Part shown: positions 1 to 8,215 of the stretch, piece by piece | How positions within the stretch are numbered: the first letter of the stretch is position 1 | Layout of the letters: each line of letters starts with the position of its first letter | From: Streptomyces sp. NRRL WC-3618 | GTDB lineage: Bacteria > Actinomycetota > Actinomycetes > Streptomycetales > Streptomycetaceae | Length of the DNA: 25,296 bases | Direction: 5' to 3' | Assembly (NCBI RefSeq): GCF_001280005.1 | Contig: NZ_LGDW01000021.1 | Location: 1 to 25,296 of the forward strand | The notes under the pieces: generated by a model | The model's input: only the letters and a program-made list of their open reading frames with translations | Database searches by the model: none | Told to the model about the DNA's origin: nothing | Made by a program: the position numbers and the translations under genes

Positions 1-51
1 CCACCGCCCCACCCACCCCACCGCCGGAGGCAAACCCGCAGGTCAGACCGA

Positions 52-74
52 TTGTCAGTGCCGAGGTGCAGGAT
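52..74 (+). promoter_or_regulatory. Candidate RecA-independent DNA-damage promoter (PafBC type) of lhr
   Basis: TTGTCAGTG (52-60), eight bases, then CAGGAT (69-74). This matches the actinobacterial RecA-NDp consensus TTGTCRGTG-N8-TAnnnT in the whole upstream box and in exact spacing; only the first base of the -10 hexamer differs. The -10 ends six bases before the ATG at 81, so transcription would begin at or next to the start codon, giving an almost leaderless lhr mRNA. In mycobacteria this promoter class is activated by the WYL-domain regulator PafBC and serves repair genes; its use here is inferred from sequence. Confidence 0.7.
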
Positions 75-80
75 GGACGC

Positions 81-3000
81 ATGGTCAGCTCCGCACACCG
101 AGCCCTCGACGGCTTCTCCCCCGCGACCAGCGGCTGGTTCACGGGGGCCTTCTCCGCGCCCACCGCCGCCCAGGCCGGCGCGTGGCGGGCCATCGGAGAG
201 GGGTCGGACGTGCTGGTGGTCGCCCCGACCGGCTCCGGCAAGACCCTGGCGGCGTTCCTCGCCGCACTCGACCAGCTCACCTCGACGCCCCCGCCCGCCG
301 ACCCCCACAAACGCTGCCGCGTGCTGTACGTGTCACCGCTCAAGGCACTCGCGGTCGACGTGGAACGCAACCTGCGCAGCCCCCTCACCGGCATCCGTCA
401 GGAATCCGTACGCCTGGGCCTGCCCGAGCCCGAGGTCAAGGTGGGCATCCGCTCCGGCGACACCCCGCCCGCCGAGCGCCGCGCCCTGGCCACCCGACCG
501 CCGGACATCCTGATCACCACCCCCGAGTCGCTGTTCCTGATGCTGACGTCGGCCACGCGCGACGCCCTGACGGGCGTGGAGACGGTGATCCTCGACGAGG
601 TGCACGCGGTCGCGGGCACCAAGCGCGGCGCGCATCTCGCGCTCTCCCTGGAGCGGCTGGACGAGCTGCTGCCGAAGCCCGCCCGGCGCATCGGCCTCTC
701 CGCCACCGTCCGCCCGGTCGACGAGATCGCGCGTTACCTCTCCCCCCACCGCAAGGTGGAGATCGTCCAGCCCACGTCCGACAAGGAGTTCGACCTCTCG
801 GTCGTCGTCCCGGTGGAGGACCTGGGTGAACTGGGCGGCTCCCCGGTGGCCGACGCGAACGACGGGGCCGAACGGCCGTCCATCTGGCCCCATGTCGAGG
901 AACGGATCGCCGACCTCGTCCAGGCGCACCGTTCGACGATCGTGTTCGCCAACTCCCGCCGCCTCGCGGAGCGCCTGTGCAACCGGCTCAACGAGATCGC
1001 GTACGAGCGGGCCACCGGCGAGCCCCTCGCCGAACACCACGCTCCCGCCGAGCTGATGGGCGGCTCGGGCGCGGCCCAGGGCGCCCCTGTGGTCATCGCC
1101 CGGGCCCACCACGGCTCGGTCTCCAAGGAACAGCGCGCGCTCGTCGAGGAAGACCTCAAGGCGGGCCGGCTACCTGCCGTGGTGGCCACCTCCAGCCTCG
1201 AACTGGGCATCGACATGGGCGCCGTGGACCTGGTCATCCAAGTCGAGTCGCCCCCATCCGTGGCCTCCGGTCTGCAGCGCGTCGGCCGTGCCGGGCACCA
1301 GGTGGGCGCGGTCTCGACGGGCGTCGTCTTCCCCAAGTACCGAGGCGACCTCGTCCAGGCGGCCGTGGTCACCGAGCGCATGCGCACCGGTTCCATCGAG
1401 TCCCTGCGGGTTCCCGCCAATCCCCTGGACGTTCTCGCCCAGCAGCTCGTCGCGATGGTGGCGCTGGACACCTGGCAGGTCGACGATCTGCTGGCCACCG
1501 TCCGGCGCGCGGCGCCCTTCGCCTCCCTCCCGGAGTCGGCGTTCACGGCGGTCCTGGACATGCTCGCGGGCCGCTATCCGTCCGACGCGTTCGCGGAGTT
1601 GCGCCCGCGCGTGGTGTGGGACCGCGTGGCCGGCACCGTGACCGGCCGCCCTGGCGCGCAGCGGCTCGCAGTGACGTCCGGGGGCACGATTCCCGACCGA
1701 GGGCTCTTCGGGGTGTTCCTCGCCGGATCCGACCCCAAGAAGGGCGGCGGCCGCGTCGGCGAGCTGGACGAGGAGATGGTGTACGAGTCCCGCGTGGGGG
1801 ACGTCTTCACCCTCGGCACGAGCTCCTGGCGTATCGAGGACATCACCCGCGACCGCGTCCTGGTGTCCCCGGCTCCCGGAGTCCCCGGCCGCCTTCCTTT
1901 CTGGAAGGGCGACCAGTTGGGCCGCCCGCTCGAACTGGGCCGCGCGGTGGGCGCGTTCCTGCGCGAGGTCGGTTCCCTGTCCGAGGAAGACGCCCGCCTC
2001 CGGCTCCTCGCCGCCGGGCTCGACACCTGGGCGGCCGGCAACGTGCTCTCCTACCTGGCCGAACAGCGTGAGGCCTGCGGCCACATCCCGGACGACCGGA
2101 CCATCGTCGTGGAGCAGTTCCGCGACGAACTCGGCGACTGGCGGGTCGTCGTCCACTCCCCCTTCGGCGCCCAGGTCCACGCCCCGTGGGCACTCGCCCT
2201 CGGCGCCCGCCTCTCCGAGCGGTACGGCATGGACGCCCAGGTCATGCACGCCGACGACGGCATCGTGCTGCGCCTCCCCGACGCCGACCTGATGAGCCTG
2301 GACCTGCTGGACCAAGAGCCGATGAGGACCGGCACGGAGTATGACTCCGAGCAAGCCCCCGTAGGCGCGGCGGACGTGGCCTTCGACAAGGGCGAGGTCA
2401 ATCAGATCGTCACCGACCAGGTGGGCGGCTCGGCCCTGTTCGCGGCCCGTTTCCGCGAGTGCGCCGCCCGGGCCCTGCTGCTGCCGCGCCGCAGTCCCGG
2501 CAAGCGCACCCCACTGTGGCAGCAGCGCCAGCGGGCCTCCCAACTGCTCCAGGTGGCAAGCGAGTTCGGTTCCTTCCCCATCGTTCTCGAAGCGGTCCGC
2601 GAATGCCTCCAGGACGTCTTCGACGTGCCCGGGCTCGTGGAGCTGATGGGCGACATCGAGTCCCGCAAGGTGCGCCTCGTGGAGGTCGCCACCCCGGAGC
2701 CCTCTCCCTTCGCCCGTTCCCTCCTCTTCGGCTACGTCGCCCAGTTCCTGTACGAGGGCGACTCGCCGCTGGCCGAGCGGCGGGCCGCCGCCCTGTCGCT
2801 GGACTCCCGGCTGCTGGCCGAGCTGCTCGGCCAGGCGGAGCTGCGCGAGCTGCTCGACGCCGAGGTACTGACCGAACTGGAGCGAGAACTCCAGTGGCTC
2901 ACCGAGGACCGACGCGCGAAGGACGCCGAAAGCGTCGCGGACCTGCTGCGTCTGCTCGGCCCGCTCACCGACGTCGAGCTGGCCGAGCGCGGCGCCGATC

Positions 3001-4916
3001 CGCAGTGGGCCCGGGAACTGGCAGGCGCCCGCCGCGCGATCCGGGTCCGCGTGGGCGGCGCCGACCACTGGGCGGCGATCGAGGACGCGGGGCGCCTGCG
3101 GGACGCGCTCGGCACGGCACTGCCGGTCGGCGTCCCGGAGGCCTTCACCGAACCGGTCAAGGATCCCCTGGGCGACCTCCTCGCCCGCCACGCCCGCACC
3201 CACGGCCCGTTCACCTCCGCCACGGCGGCAGCCCGTTTCGGCCTGGGCGTGGCGGTCACCGAGGGCGCGCTTCAGCGGCTTGCGGCGAACGGCCGCGTCG
3301 TACAGGGGGAGTTCCACCCGGCGGGCATCGGCCAGGAGTGGTGCGACGCGGCCGTGCTGCGCCGGCTTCGGCGCCGCTCCCTGGCCGCCCTGCGGCACGA
3401 ACTGGAACCGGTGCCGCCCGCGGCGCTCGCACAGTTCCTGCCGCAGTGGCAGCACATCGGCAAGGGCCACGGGCTGCGCGGCATCGACGGACTGGTGCGC
3501 GCGGTCGAGCAGTTGCAGGGCGCCTCCGTGCCGGCGTCCGCCCTGGAGAAGCTGGTCCTGCCGTCCCGGGTGGCGAACTACGCCCCCGCGATGCTCGACG
3601 AGCTCACGGCAGCCGGGGAGATCGTCTGGGCCGGGGCGGGCGCCCTCCCCGGCAAGGACGGCTGGGTCTCCCTGTACCTGGCGGACACGGCCCCGCTGCT
3701 CCTGCCACCACCCCACCCCCTGGAACCCACCGCACTCCACCAGTCCGTCCTCGACGCCCTCACCGGGGGGTACGGGCTCTTCTTCCGCCAGATCGCCGAC
3801 CAGGTCCGCGCCACCACACATCCGGACGTCACGGATCCCCAACTGGCCGACGCCGTCTGGGACCTGGCCTGGTCGGGCCGGCTCACGAACGACACACTCA
3901 CCCCGTTGCGCTCCCTCCTCGGCTCCGGCCGCACAGCGGGCTCGACGGCGCACCGGGCGAAACGCACCGTCCCGCGCGGCCGGTACGGCTCACTGACGGC
4001 CGCCGCCCGCCCCGCCTCTCGCAGCGGTCCCCCGACCGTCGCCGGCCGCTGGTCCCTGCTCCCCGGGCATGAGCCCGACCCCACCGTCCGCGCCCACGCC
4101 CTGGCTCGCACCCTGCTCGACCGCCACGGGGTGGTGACCAGAGGTGCCGTTTCCGCGGAGGGCGTCGAGGGCGGCTTCTCAGCCGTGTACCGCATCCTCT
4201 CCGCCTTCGAGGACAGCGGCCAGGCCCGTCGCGGTTACGTGGTGGAGGGCCTCGGCGCCGCCCAGTTCGCCATGGACGGCGCCGTGGACCGCCTCCGGGC
4301 AACAGCGAACGCCCGGGACCGCGGCGACTCCCGGCCCGCTCCGGTCTTCGGCACCGGCACTGCCGACGCACACGACGCCTCATTCCCCGCCGACCACGGC
4401 TTCGCCGAGGACTTCGACCCCGACTTCAGCTCCGCGTTCCCTCACGCCCCCGCAGCACAGACCAGGCACGCCTCCGCCCGGGGTTTCGCCGGGAATGCCG
4501 GGTCCGGGGCCTCCTCCTCCGCGACCACCCGTGCCGTCGTCCTCGCGGCCGCCGATCCGGCGAACGCGTACGGTGCCGCGCTCCCCTGGCCCGAACCCCC
4601 GACCGACGCCGGTCACAAGCCGGGCCGCAAGGCCGGTTCGCTGGTGGTGCTGGTCGACGGAGAGCTGGCGCTCTATATGGAGCGCGGCGGCAAAACACTG
4701 CTGGCCTGGCCCTCCGAACCGGACGGCCGGCCCACCGAGGACCCCAGGCTGCTCGCGGCGGCGGAAGTCCTCGGCGCAGCGGCCCGCGCGGGTTCCCTCG
4801 GCACGGTCACGGTGGAAAGGGTCAACGGCGCCTCTGCCCTGACCTCGCCCTTCGGGGCCCTCCTGGAGGGAGCGGGCTTCATCGCGAACCCCCGCGGACT
4901 GCGCCTGCGCGCCTGA
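81..4916 (+). CDS. lhr: ATP-dependent helicase Lhr (large helicase-related), long form
   Basis: Superfamily 2 3'-5' DNA translocase and helicase of about 1,611 residues, near the usual size for full-length bacterial Lhr. Visible motifs: Walker A PTGSGKT (about residues 49-55), DEVH box (about 172), motif III LSAT (about 206) and motif VI QRVGRAGH (about 400). The C-terminal two thirds corresponds to the Lhr winged-helix, beta-barrel and C-terminal domains. I place the start at ATG 81 because the damage-type promoter points to it and AGGA lies seven bases upstream; GTG 66 in the same frame is the alternative and falls within the promoter spacer. A low-complexity Gly/Ser/Ala/Pro stretch occupies roughly residues 1385-1500, before a final conserved block. 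The nei-type gene follows after 40 bases, a pairing known from mycobacteria, so joint transcription is likely. The family acts in DNA repair. Confidence 0.95.
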   Translation: MVSSAHRALDGFSPATSGWFTGAFSAPTAAQAGAWRAIGEGSDVLVVAPTGSGKTLAAFLAALDQLTSTPPPADPHKRCRVLYVSPLKALAVDVERNLRSPLTGIRQESVRLGLPEPEVKVGIRSGDTPPAERRALATRPPDILITTPESLFLMLTSATRDALTGVETVILDEVHAVAGTKRGAHLALSLERLDELLPKPARRIGLSATVRPVDEIARYLSPHRKVEIVQPTSDKEFDLSVVVPVEDLGELGGSPVADANDGAERPSIWPHVEERIADLVQAHRSTIVFANSRRLAERLCNRLNEIAYERATGEPLAEHHAPAELMGGSGAAQGAPVVIARAHHGSVSKEQRALVEEDLKAGRLPAVVATSSLELGIDMGAVDLVIQVESPPSVASGLQRVGRAGHQVGAVSTGVVFPKYRGDLVQAAVVTERMRTGSIESLRVPANPLDVLAQQLVAMVALDTWQVDDLLATVRRAAPFASLPESAFTAVLDMLAGRYPSDAFAELRPRVVWDRVAGTVTGRPGAQRLAVTSGGTIPDRGLFGVFLAGSDPKKGGGRVGELDEEMVYESRVGDVFTLGTSSWRIEDITRDRVLVSPAPGVPGRLPFWKGDQLGRPLELGRAVGAFLREVGSLSEEDARLRLLAAGLDTWAAGNVLSYLAEQREACGHIPDDRTIVVEQFRDELGDWRVVVHSPFGAQVHAPWALALGARLSERYGMDAQVMHADDGIVLRLPDADLMSLDLLDQEPMRTGTEYDSEQAPVGAADVAFDKGEVNQIVTDQVGGSALFAARFRECAARALLLPRRSPGKRTPLWQQRQRASQLLQVASEFGSFPIVLEAVRECLQDVFDVPGLVELMGDIESRKVRLVEVATPEPSPFARSLLFGYVAQFLYEGDSPLAERRAAALSLDSRLLAELLGQAELRELLDAEVLTELERELQWLTEDRRAKDAESVADLLRLLGPLTDVELAERGADPQWARELAGARRAIRVRVGGADHWAAIEDAGRLRDALGTALPVGVPEAFTEPVKDPLGDLLARHARTHGPFTSATAAARFGLGVAVTEGALQRLAANGRVVQGEFHPAGIGQEWCDAAVLRRLRRRSLAALRHELEPVPPAALAQFLPQWQHIGKGHGLRGIDGLVRAVEQLQGASVPASALEKLVLPSRVANYAPAMLDELTAAGEIVWAGAGALPGKDGWVSLYLADTAPLLLPPPHPLEPTALHQSVLDALTGGYGLFFRQIADQVRATTHPDVTDPQLADAVWDLAWSGRLTNDTLTPLRSLLGSGRTAGSTAHRAKRTVPRGRYGSLTAAARPASRSGPPTVAGRWSLLPGHEPDPTVRAHALARTLLDRHGVVTRGAVSAEGVEGGFSAVYRILSAFEDSGQARRGYVVEGLGAAQFAMDGAVDRLRATANARDRGDSRPAPVFGTGTADAHDASFPADHGFAEDFDPDFSSAFPHAPAAQTRHASARGFAGNAGSGASSSATTRAVVLAAADPANAYGAALPWPEPPTDAGHKPGRKAGSLVVLVDGELALYMERGGKTLLAWPSEPDGRPTEDPRLLAAAEVLGAAARAGSLGTVTVERVNGASALTSPFGALLEGAGFIANPRGLRLRA

Positions 4917-4956
4917 GCGAAGGCCGCTTGCCACCCCGGCATGCCACCCTGGACCC

Positions 4957-5796
4957 ATGCCCGAAGGTGACACGGTCTGGCAAGCCGCGTGGCGACTGCA
5001 CGACGCGCTCGCCGGCAAAACGCTGACCCGCTGCGACCTCCGGGTGCCCCGGTACGCCACGGCCGACCTCACCGGCCGCACCGTCCTCGAGATCATCCCC
5101 CGCGGCAAGCACCTCCTCACCCGCGTCGAGGGCGGCCTGACCCTCCACTCCCACCTGCGGATGGACGGATCCTGGAAGGTGTACGAGAACGGCCGGCGCT
5201 GGAGCGGCGGCCCGTCGCACCAGATCCGGGCGATCCTCGGCACCACGGACCGCACCGCCGTCGGCTACCGCCTCCCCGTACTCGAACTTCTGCGCACCAC
5301 CGACGAACACCGGGCCGTCGGCCACCTCGGCCCCGACCTCCTGGGCCCGGACTGGGACCCCGACCAGGCTCTCGCCAACCTCCTGGCGGACCCCGCCCGC
5401 TCTCTCGGCGAAGCGCTGCTCGACCAGCGCAATCTCGCGGGCATCGGCAACGTCTACAAGAGCGAGCTGTGCTTCCTTCTGGGCGCCACACCGTGGCTCC
5501 CCCTCGGCGATCTGCCCGCCGACCGTGCCACGATGCTGCCCGGGCTTGCGAAGAAACTCCTCGAAGCCAACCGGGACCGCCCGGTCCGCAGTACGACAGG
5601 ACGGCGCGGCCAGAACCTGTTCGTGTACGGCCGCGCCCCCCGTCCCTGCCTGCGCTGCGGCACCCCTATCCGCGTCGCCGACCAGGGCGACGGTTCCCGC
5701 GAACGCCCCACCTACTGGTGCCCGACCTGCCAACTGGGCCCGGCACCCGCCCCCGGCGCCACCCGAGCACGCCGGAAGTCATCCCCGTACATCTGA
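4957..5796 (+). CDS. Endonuclease VIII-like DNA glycosylase/AP lyase (Fpg/Nei family)
   Basis: A 279-residue protein that removes oxidised bases and nicks the resulting abasic site. It begins MPEGDTVW: the Pro after the initiator Met is the catalytic Schiff-base nucleophile and the next Glu the general acid of the family; GDTVW is Nei-like rather than Fpg-like. Also visible are LDQRNLAGIGNVYKSE, the helix-two-turns-helix part, and a C-terminal zinc finger CX2C-X20-CX2C (CLRC ... CPTC) preceded by GQNLFVYGR. The length is typical. It lies 40 bases after lhr without a clear ribosome binding site, so it probably depends on lhr transcription; this adds to the DNA-repair character of the pair. Assignment to a Nei subfamily (Nei1 or Nei2) is not settled here. 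Confidence 0.93.
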   Translation: MPEGDTVWQAAWRLHDALAGKTLTRCDLRVPRYATADLTGRTVLEIIPRGKHLLTRVEGGLTLHSHLRMDGSWKVYENGRRWSGGPSHQIRAILGTTDRTAVGYRLPVLELLRTTDEHRAVGHLGPDLLGPDWDPDQALANLLADPARSLGEALLDQRNLAGIGNVYKSELCFLLGATPWLPLGDLPADRATMLPGLAKKLLEANRDRPVRSTTGRRGQNLFVYGRAPRPCLRCGTPIRVADQGDGSRERPTYWCPTCQLGPAPAPGATRARRKSSPYI

Positions 5797-5869
5797 CACC
5801 GCATCCGCACCCGCCCACCGCGCAACGACCACCACGCCCGGGCCGCCCGGACCCGACCCCGCACGGTAA

Positions 5870-5899
5870 TTGACGACCCGTCAGGAATTCTCGTACCGT
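5870..5899 (+). promoter_or_regulatory. Promoter of the SDR gene, with palindrome over the -35
   Basis: TTGACG (5870-5875), 18-base spacer, TACCGT (5894-5899), followed after six C-rich bases by ATG 5906. The expected transcription start coincides with the start codon, so the mRNA should be leaderless; no Shine-Dalgarno is present. TGACG-ACC-CGTCA (5871-5883) is an inverted repeat covering the -35 and start of the spacer, a typical position for a repressor operator. Confidence 0.7.
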
Positions 5900-5905
5900 C
5901 CCCCC

Positions 5906-6670
5906 ATGCCCGTACAGGCGTACGACCTCACCGGACGCACCGCATTCGTCACCGGGGCTGCCAGCGGCATCGGACGCGCGTCCGCCGTACTCCTCGCCGA
6001 AGCCGGCGCCGCGGTGCACTGCGCCGATCGGGACGCGCGGGGACTGCACGAGACGGCGACGCTGATCAAGGACATGGGCGGCACGGCCCGTATCCACCAC
6101 CTGGACGTCACCGACCGGGCCCAGGTCCGGCAGGCCGTGGCCGCGTGCGAGCGGCTGGACGTGATGGCGGCGGTGGCCGGGATCATGCACAGCAGCTCCG
6201 TGCTGGAGACCCGCGACGAGGACCTCGACCGCGTCCTGGGCGTCAACTTCAAGGGCGTGCTGTACGCCTGCCAGGAGGCGGCCCGCCTGATGATCTCCCG
6301 GAACACGGGGGGCAGCATCGTCACCATGGCCTCGGGCGCCGTCGACACAGGCGGCCCCGGCCTGCTCTGCTACGGAGCGGCGAAGGCAGCGGTCGTCCAG
6401 TTGACGAAGACGCTGGCCGCCGAGATCGGGCGCCACGGCATCCGCGTCAACGCCGTCGCGCCGGGTTGGATCCGTACGCCGATGACCGACCGCCACGACA
6501 GCGAGGCGCAGGCGCGCACCGAGGCACGGATGGCCCGGATGGCGCCGCTGGGCAGAGTCGGCGAACCGGAGGAGATCGCCCATGCGGTGCTGCACCTTGC
6601 GTCCGACGCGTCGGCGTTCACCACGGGCCAGATCCTCCGCCCGAACGGCGGCGTGGCGATGCCCTGGTAG
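5906..6670 (+). CDS. Short-chain dehydrogenase/reductase (classical SDR)
   Basis: A 254-residue NAD(P)-dependent oxidoreductase. The Rossmann glycine motif TGAASGIG lies at about residues 16-23, a conserved Asp (CADRD) follows beta-2 and suggests NAD(H) preference, and the catalytic triad is Ser143, Tyr156 and Lys160 (YGAAK), with the usual 13-residue Ser-Tyr spacing. NAVAPGWIRTPM and a C-terminal TTGQILRPNGG complete the classical pattern. Start 5906 is chosen over upstream in-frame codons because the promoter leaves no room for them. Substrate cannot be told; the operator-like palindrome suggests control by a TetR-type regulator, common for acyl-CoA and lipid-metabolism SDRs, but this is inference. 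Its 3' end overlaps the opposite-strand small membrane gene by 53 bases. Confidence 0.93.
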   Translation: MPVQAYDLTGRTAFVTGAASGIGRASAVLLAEAGAAVHCADRDARGLHETATLIKDMGGTARIHHLDVTDRAQVRQAVAACERLDVMAAVAGIMHSSSVLETRDEDLDRVLGVNFKGVLYACQEAARLMISRNTGGSIVTMASGAVDTGGPGLLCYGAAKAAVVQLTKTLAAEIGRHGIRVNAVAPGWIRTPMTDRHDSEAQARTEARMARMAPLGRVGEPEEIAHAVLHLASDASAFTTGQILRPNGGVAMPW

Positions 6671-6911
6671 CCCCCGCAGCGACACCCCCGCCACCCGGCC
6701 CACGCACCGCCCTCGTGGTCCCAGCGCCCCGAACCGACCGAGCAGCCTTCGGCACACAGTGCACCGGCAGCAGACTCAGCCCCCACCCCCCGGCCGCGAC
6801 CGCCCCCTCGATCACCCCCGCCCCGGGCGCCAGCGCGAGCCGCAGGACGGCCCACCACCACACGGCCCCGAGCCCCAGCAGCGCCCCCCAGCGCACTGTC
6901 CGCACTGCCAT
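6618..6911 (-). CDS. Small hypothetical membrane protein
   Basis: A 97-residue protein of unknown function. The N-terminal half is strongly hydrophobic with two probable membrane segments (GALLGLGAVWWWAVLRLAL and EGAVAAGGWGLSLLPV); the C-terminal third is Arg/Gly-rich and low in complexity. A very good ribosome binding site (GGAGGTGAGCC directly before the ATG at 6911) supports a real start. I recall similar short proteins in other streptomycetes at this place but name no family. The last 53 bases overlap the end of the SDR gene tail to tail, so the basic tail may be partly dictated by the SDR sequence on the other strand. Confidence 0.6.
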   Translation of the reverse strand: MAVRTVRWGALLGLGAVWWWAVLRLALAPGAGVIEGAVAAGGWGLSLLPVHCVPKAARSVRGAGTTRAVRGPGGGGVAAGATRASPRRRSGGGSGPW

Positions 6912-7105
6912 GGCTCACCTCCAGCCCCACGCTAGAACGCCACCCTCAACCGCGAACAGGGCGCATCACCGGCACAGAGGCGCACCGCCTTCTCAGAGCC
7001 GGCCGCCCGGTATGTCCGCGCGCACCCGCCTCCGAGTCCACCATGAGCGCCCGGCAACCCACCGGCAAGCGGACCAGGGAAGCAACGAGGACCGTGCGCA
7101 CACGC

Positions 7106-7160
7106 GAAAACCCCGACCGCGCCCCTCCGGGTCTCCCCGGAGAAGCCCCGGCCGGGGCTC
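7106..7160 (-). terminator. Terminator downstream of clgR
   Basis: The perfect palindrome AGCCCCGGCCGGGGCT (7144-7159) lies about 27 bases beyond the clgR stop. On the - strand it is followed by further G/C-rich stem material and GGTCGGGGTTTT ending near 7107, so a larger hairpin with a short U tract is possible. It would close the rimO-pgsA-cinA-clgR unit. Confidence 0.6.
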
Positions 7161-7185
7161 TCACACACTCAACTTCCGTGCACCC

Positions 7186-7560
7186 TCAGGCGGCGACGAC
7201 ATCCACCGCCTCGGCGGGCGCCTTGATGGTCACCCGTTCCGGTGGCACACCTGCCACCGATACGGAACCCAGCATGGGACGCACCGGTGCGGGCACAGGT
7301 TCGTTGGCCGCAGCAGACTGGGCCAGCTCGGCGAGGGCGAGCTCGTCGCTCACTTCCCGCATGAGCTCGGACATCCGTACGTCCAGCGCGTCGCAGATAG
7401 CGGACAGCAGTTCGGAGGATGCCTCCTTCTGCCCCCGCTCCACCTCGGAGAGATAGCCGAGTGAGACTCGGGCGGACGAGGAGACTTCGCGCAGAGTACG
7501 GCCCTGGCGCTGGCGCTGCCGACGCAGCACGTCACCCAGCAGGCGACGGAGCAGAATCAT
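7186..7560 (-). CDS. clgR: ClgR-type HTH transcriptional regulator of clp protease genes
   Basis: A 124-residue cro/C1-type (XRE) regulator. The helix-turn-helix spans about residues 17-60 ([20 protein letters not shown], then [19 protein letters not shown]). ClgR activates clpP, lon and other protease genes in streptomycetes and corynebacteria, and its position next to cinA and pgsA is the standard actinobacterial one. The chosen ATG at 7560 has AGGAGGG eight bases upstream; an in-frame upstream start would add 11 Arg-rich residues and lacks such a site. The protein ends VDVVAA; a C-terminal Ala-Ala is the known signal by which Clp proteases degrade ClgR, giving feedback. It begins 109 bases after the cinA stop, probably in the same transcript, with room for its own promoter that I could not pin down. 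Confidence 0.9.
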   Translation of the reverse strand: MILLRRLLGDVLRRQRQRQGRTLREVSSSARVSLGYLSEVERGQKEASSELLSAICDALDVRMSELMREVSDELALAELAQSAAANEPVPAPVRPMLGSVSVAGVPPERVTIKAPAEAVDVVAA

Positions 7561-7669
7561 CGGTGGCTCCCTCCTCGGACCGCGTAGCCGCATCCTTCAC
7601 GCCCCACCGTACCGCCTTGCGCCGCGGCCGTGCGGGGAGCGATGTCGTGTTCACTCAGGGCTGCAAACA

Positions 7670-8215
7670 TCAAGTCCCCCCGTTCTGTTCCGTATCCTGT
7701 GCCCGCTCGTTCCCGGTCCGTTCGCCCGCAATCCCCTCCAGGAGGAGTGCGAGTACGCTCCGTACACTCTCCATACGAATTTCCGCCCGGGAGCCGTTCA
7801 ACCGCAGCGACGCCACTTTTCCGCCACCTTCGGCGCCGGCATCCGCTGCGAAAGGGCCGTCCACGGCCACGAAAACCGTCCCGACGGGCTGTCCGTCCTG
7901 CGGTTCCGGGCCGGCGACACCGGTGGTCGCGATGCCCCAGTCGGCACCGAGAATCCTGCGCGCTCCTGCCGCCATCTGGGCCGCGACCTGCGGATCCACC
8001 GCTCCTCGTGCGGCCAGCAGGGTGGCGTCGACACCGAGCACCTGGTGCTTCAGTTCGGTTGCGTAGGCCGTCACCGCGCCCCGGAACGCCTGGGAGGCTC
8101 CGGGCACCGATGTGATCTCCGCCGCAACCAGACCGCCCGTGAGGGATTCCGCGACAGCGAGCGTCTCGCCCCTCACCGTCAGTAGTCTCACCACGTCGGC
8201 GGCGGTGGAACTCAC
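7670..8215 (-). CDS. cinA: CinA C-terminal domain protein (NMN amidohydrolase, PncC type)
   Basis: A 181-residue protein made of the CinA C-terminal domain only, without the N-terminal MoaB-like domain of long CinA proteins. Motifs AESLTGG (about residues 22-28, with the nucleophile-type Ser) and TTGVAGP (near 115) are clear. The stand-alone domain family deamidates nicotinamide mononucleotide to nicotinate mononucleotide, recycling NMN made by NAD-dependent DNA ligase; the historic label is competence/damage-inducible protein. The GTG start at 8215 overlaps the pgsA stop as GTGA and has GGAGG upstream, so translation is probably coupled. A damage-type promoter upstream of rimO fits a role during DNA repair. 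Confidence 0.9.
   Translation of the reverse strand: MSSTAADVVRLLTVRGETLAVAESLTGGLVAAEITSVPGASQAFRGAVTAYATELKHQVLGVDATLLAARGAVDPQVAAQMAAGARRILGADWGIATTGVAGPEPQDGQPVGTVFVAVDGPFAADAGAEGGGKVASLRLNGSRAEIRMESVRSVLALLLEGIAGERTGNERAQDTEQNGGT

Noticed and set aside
1170..3953. A 927-codon open frame on the - strand opposite lhr
   Set aside because: Antisense shadow of lhr with Gly/Arg/Gln-rich composition and no domain; typical of high-GC DNA.
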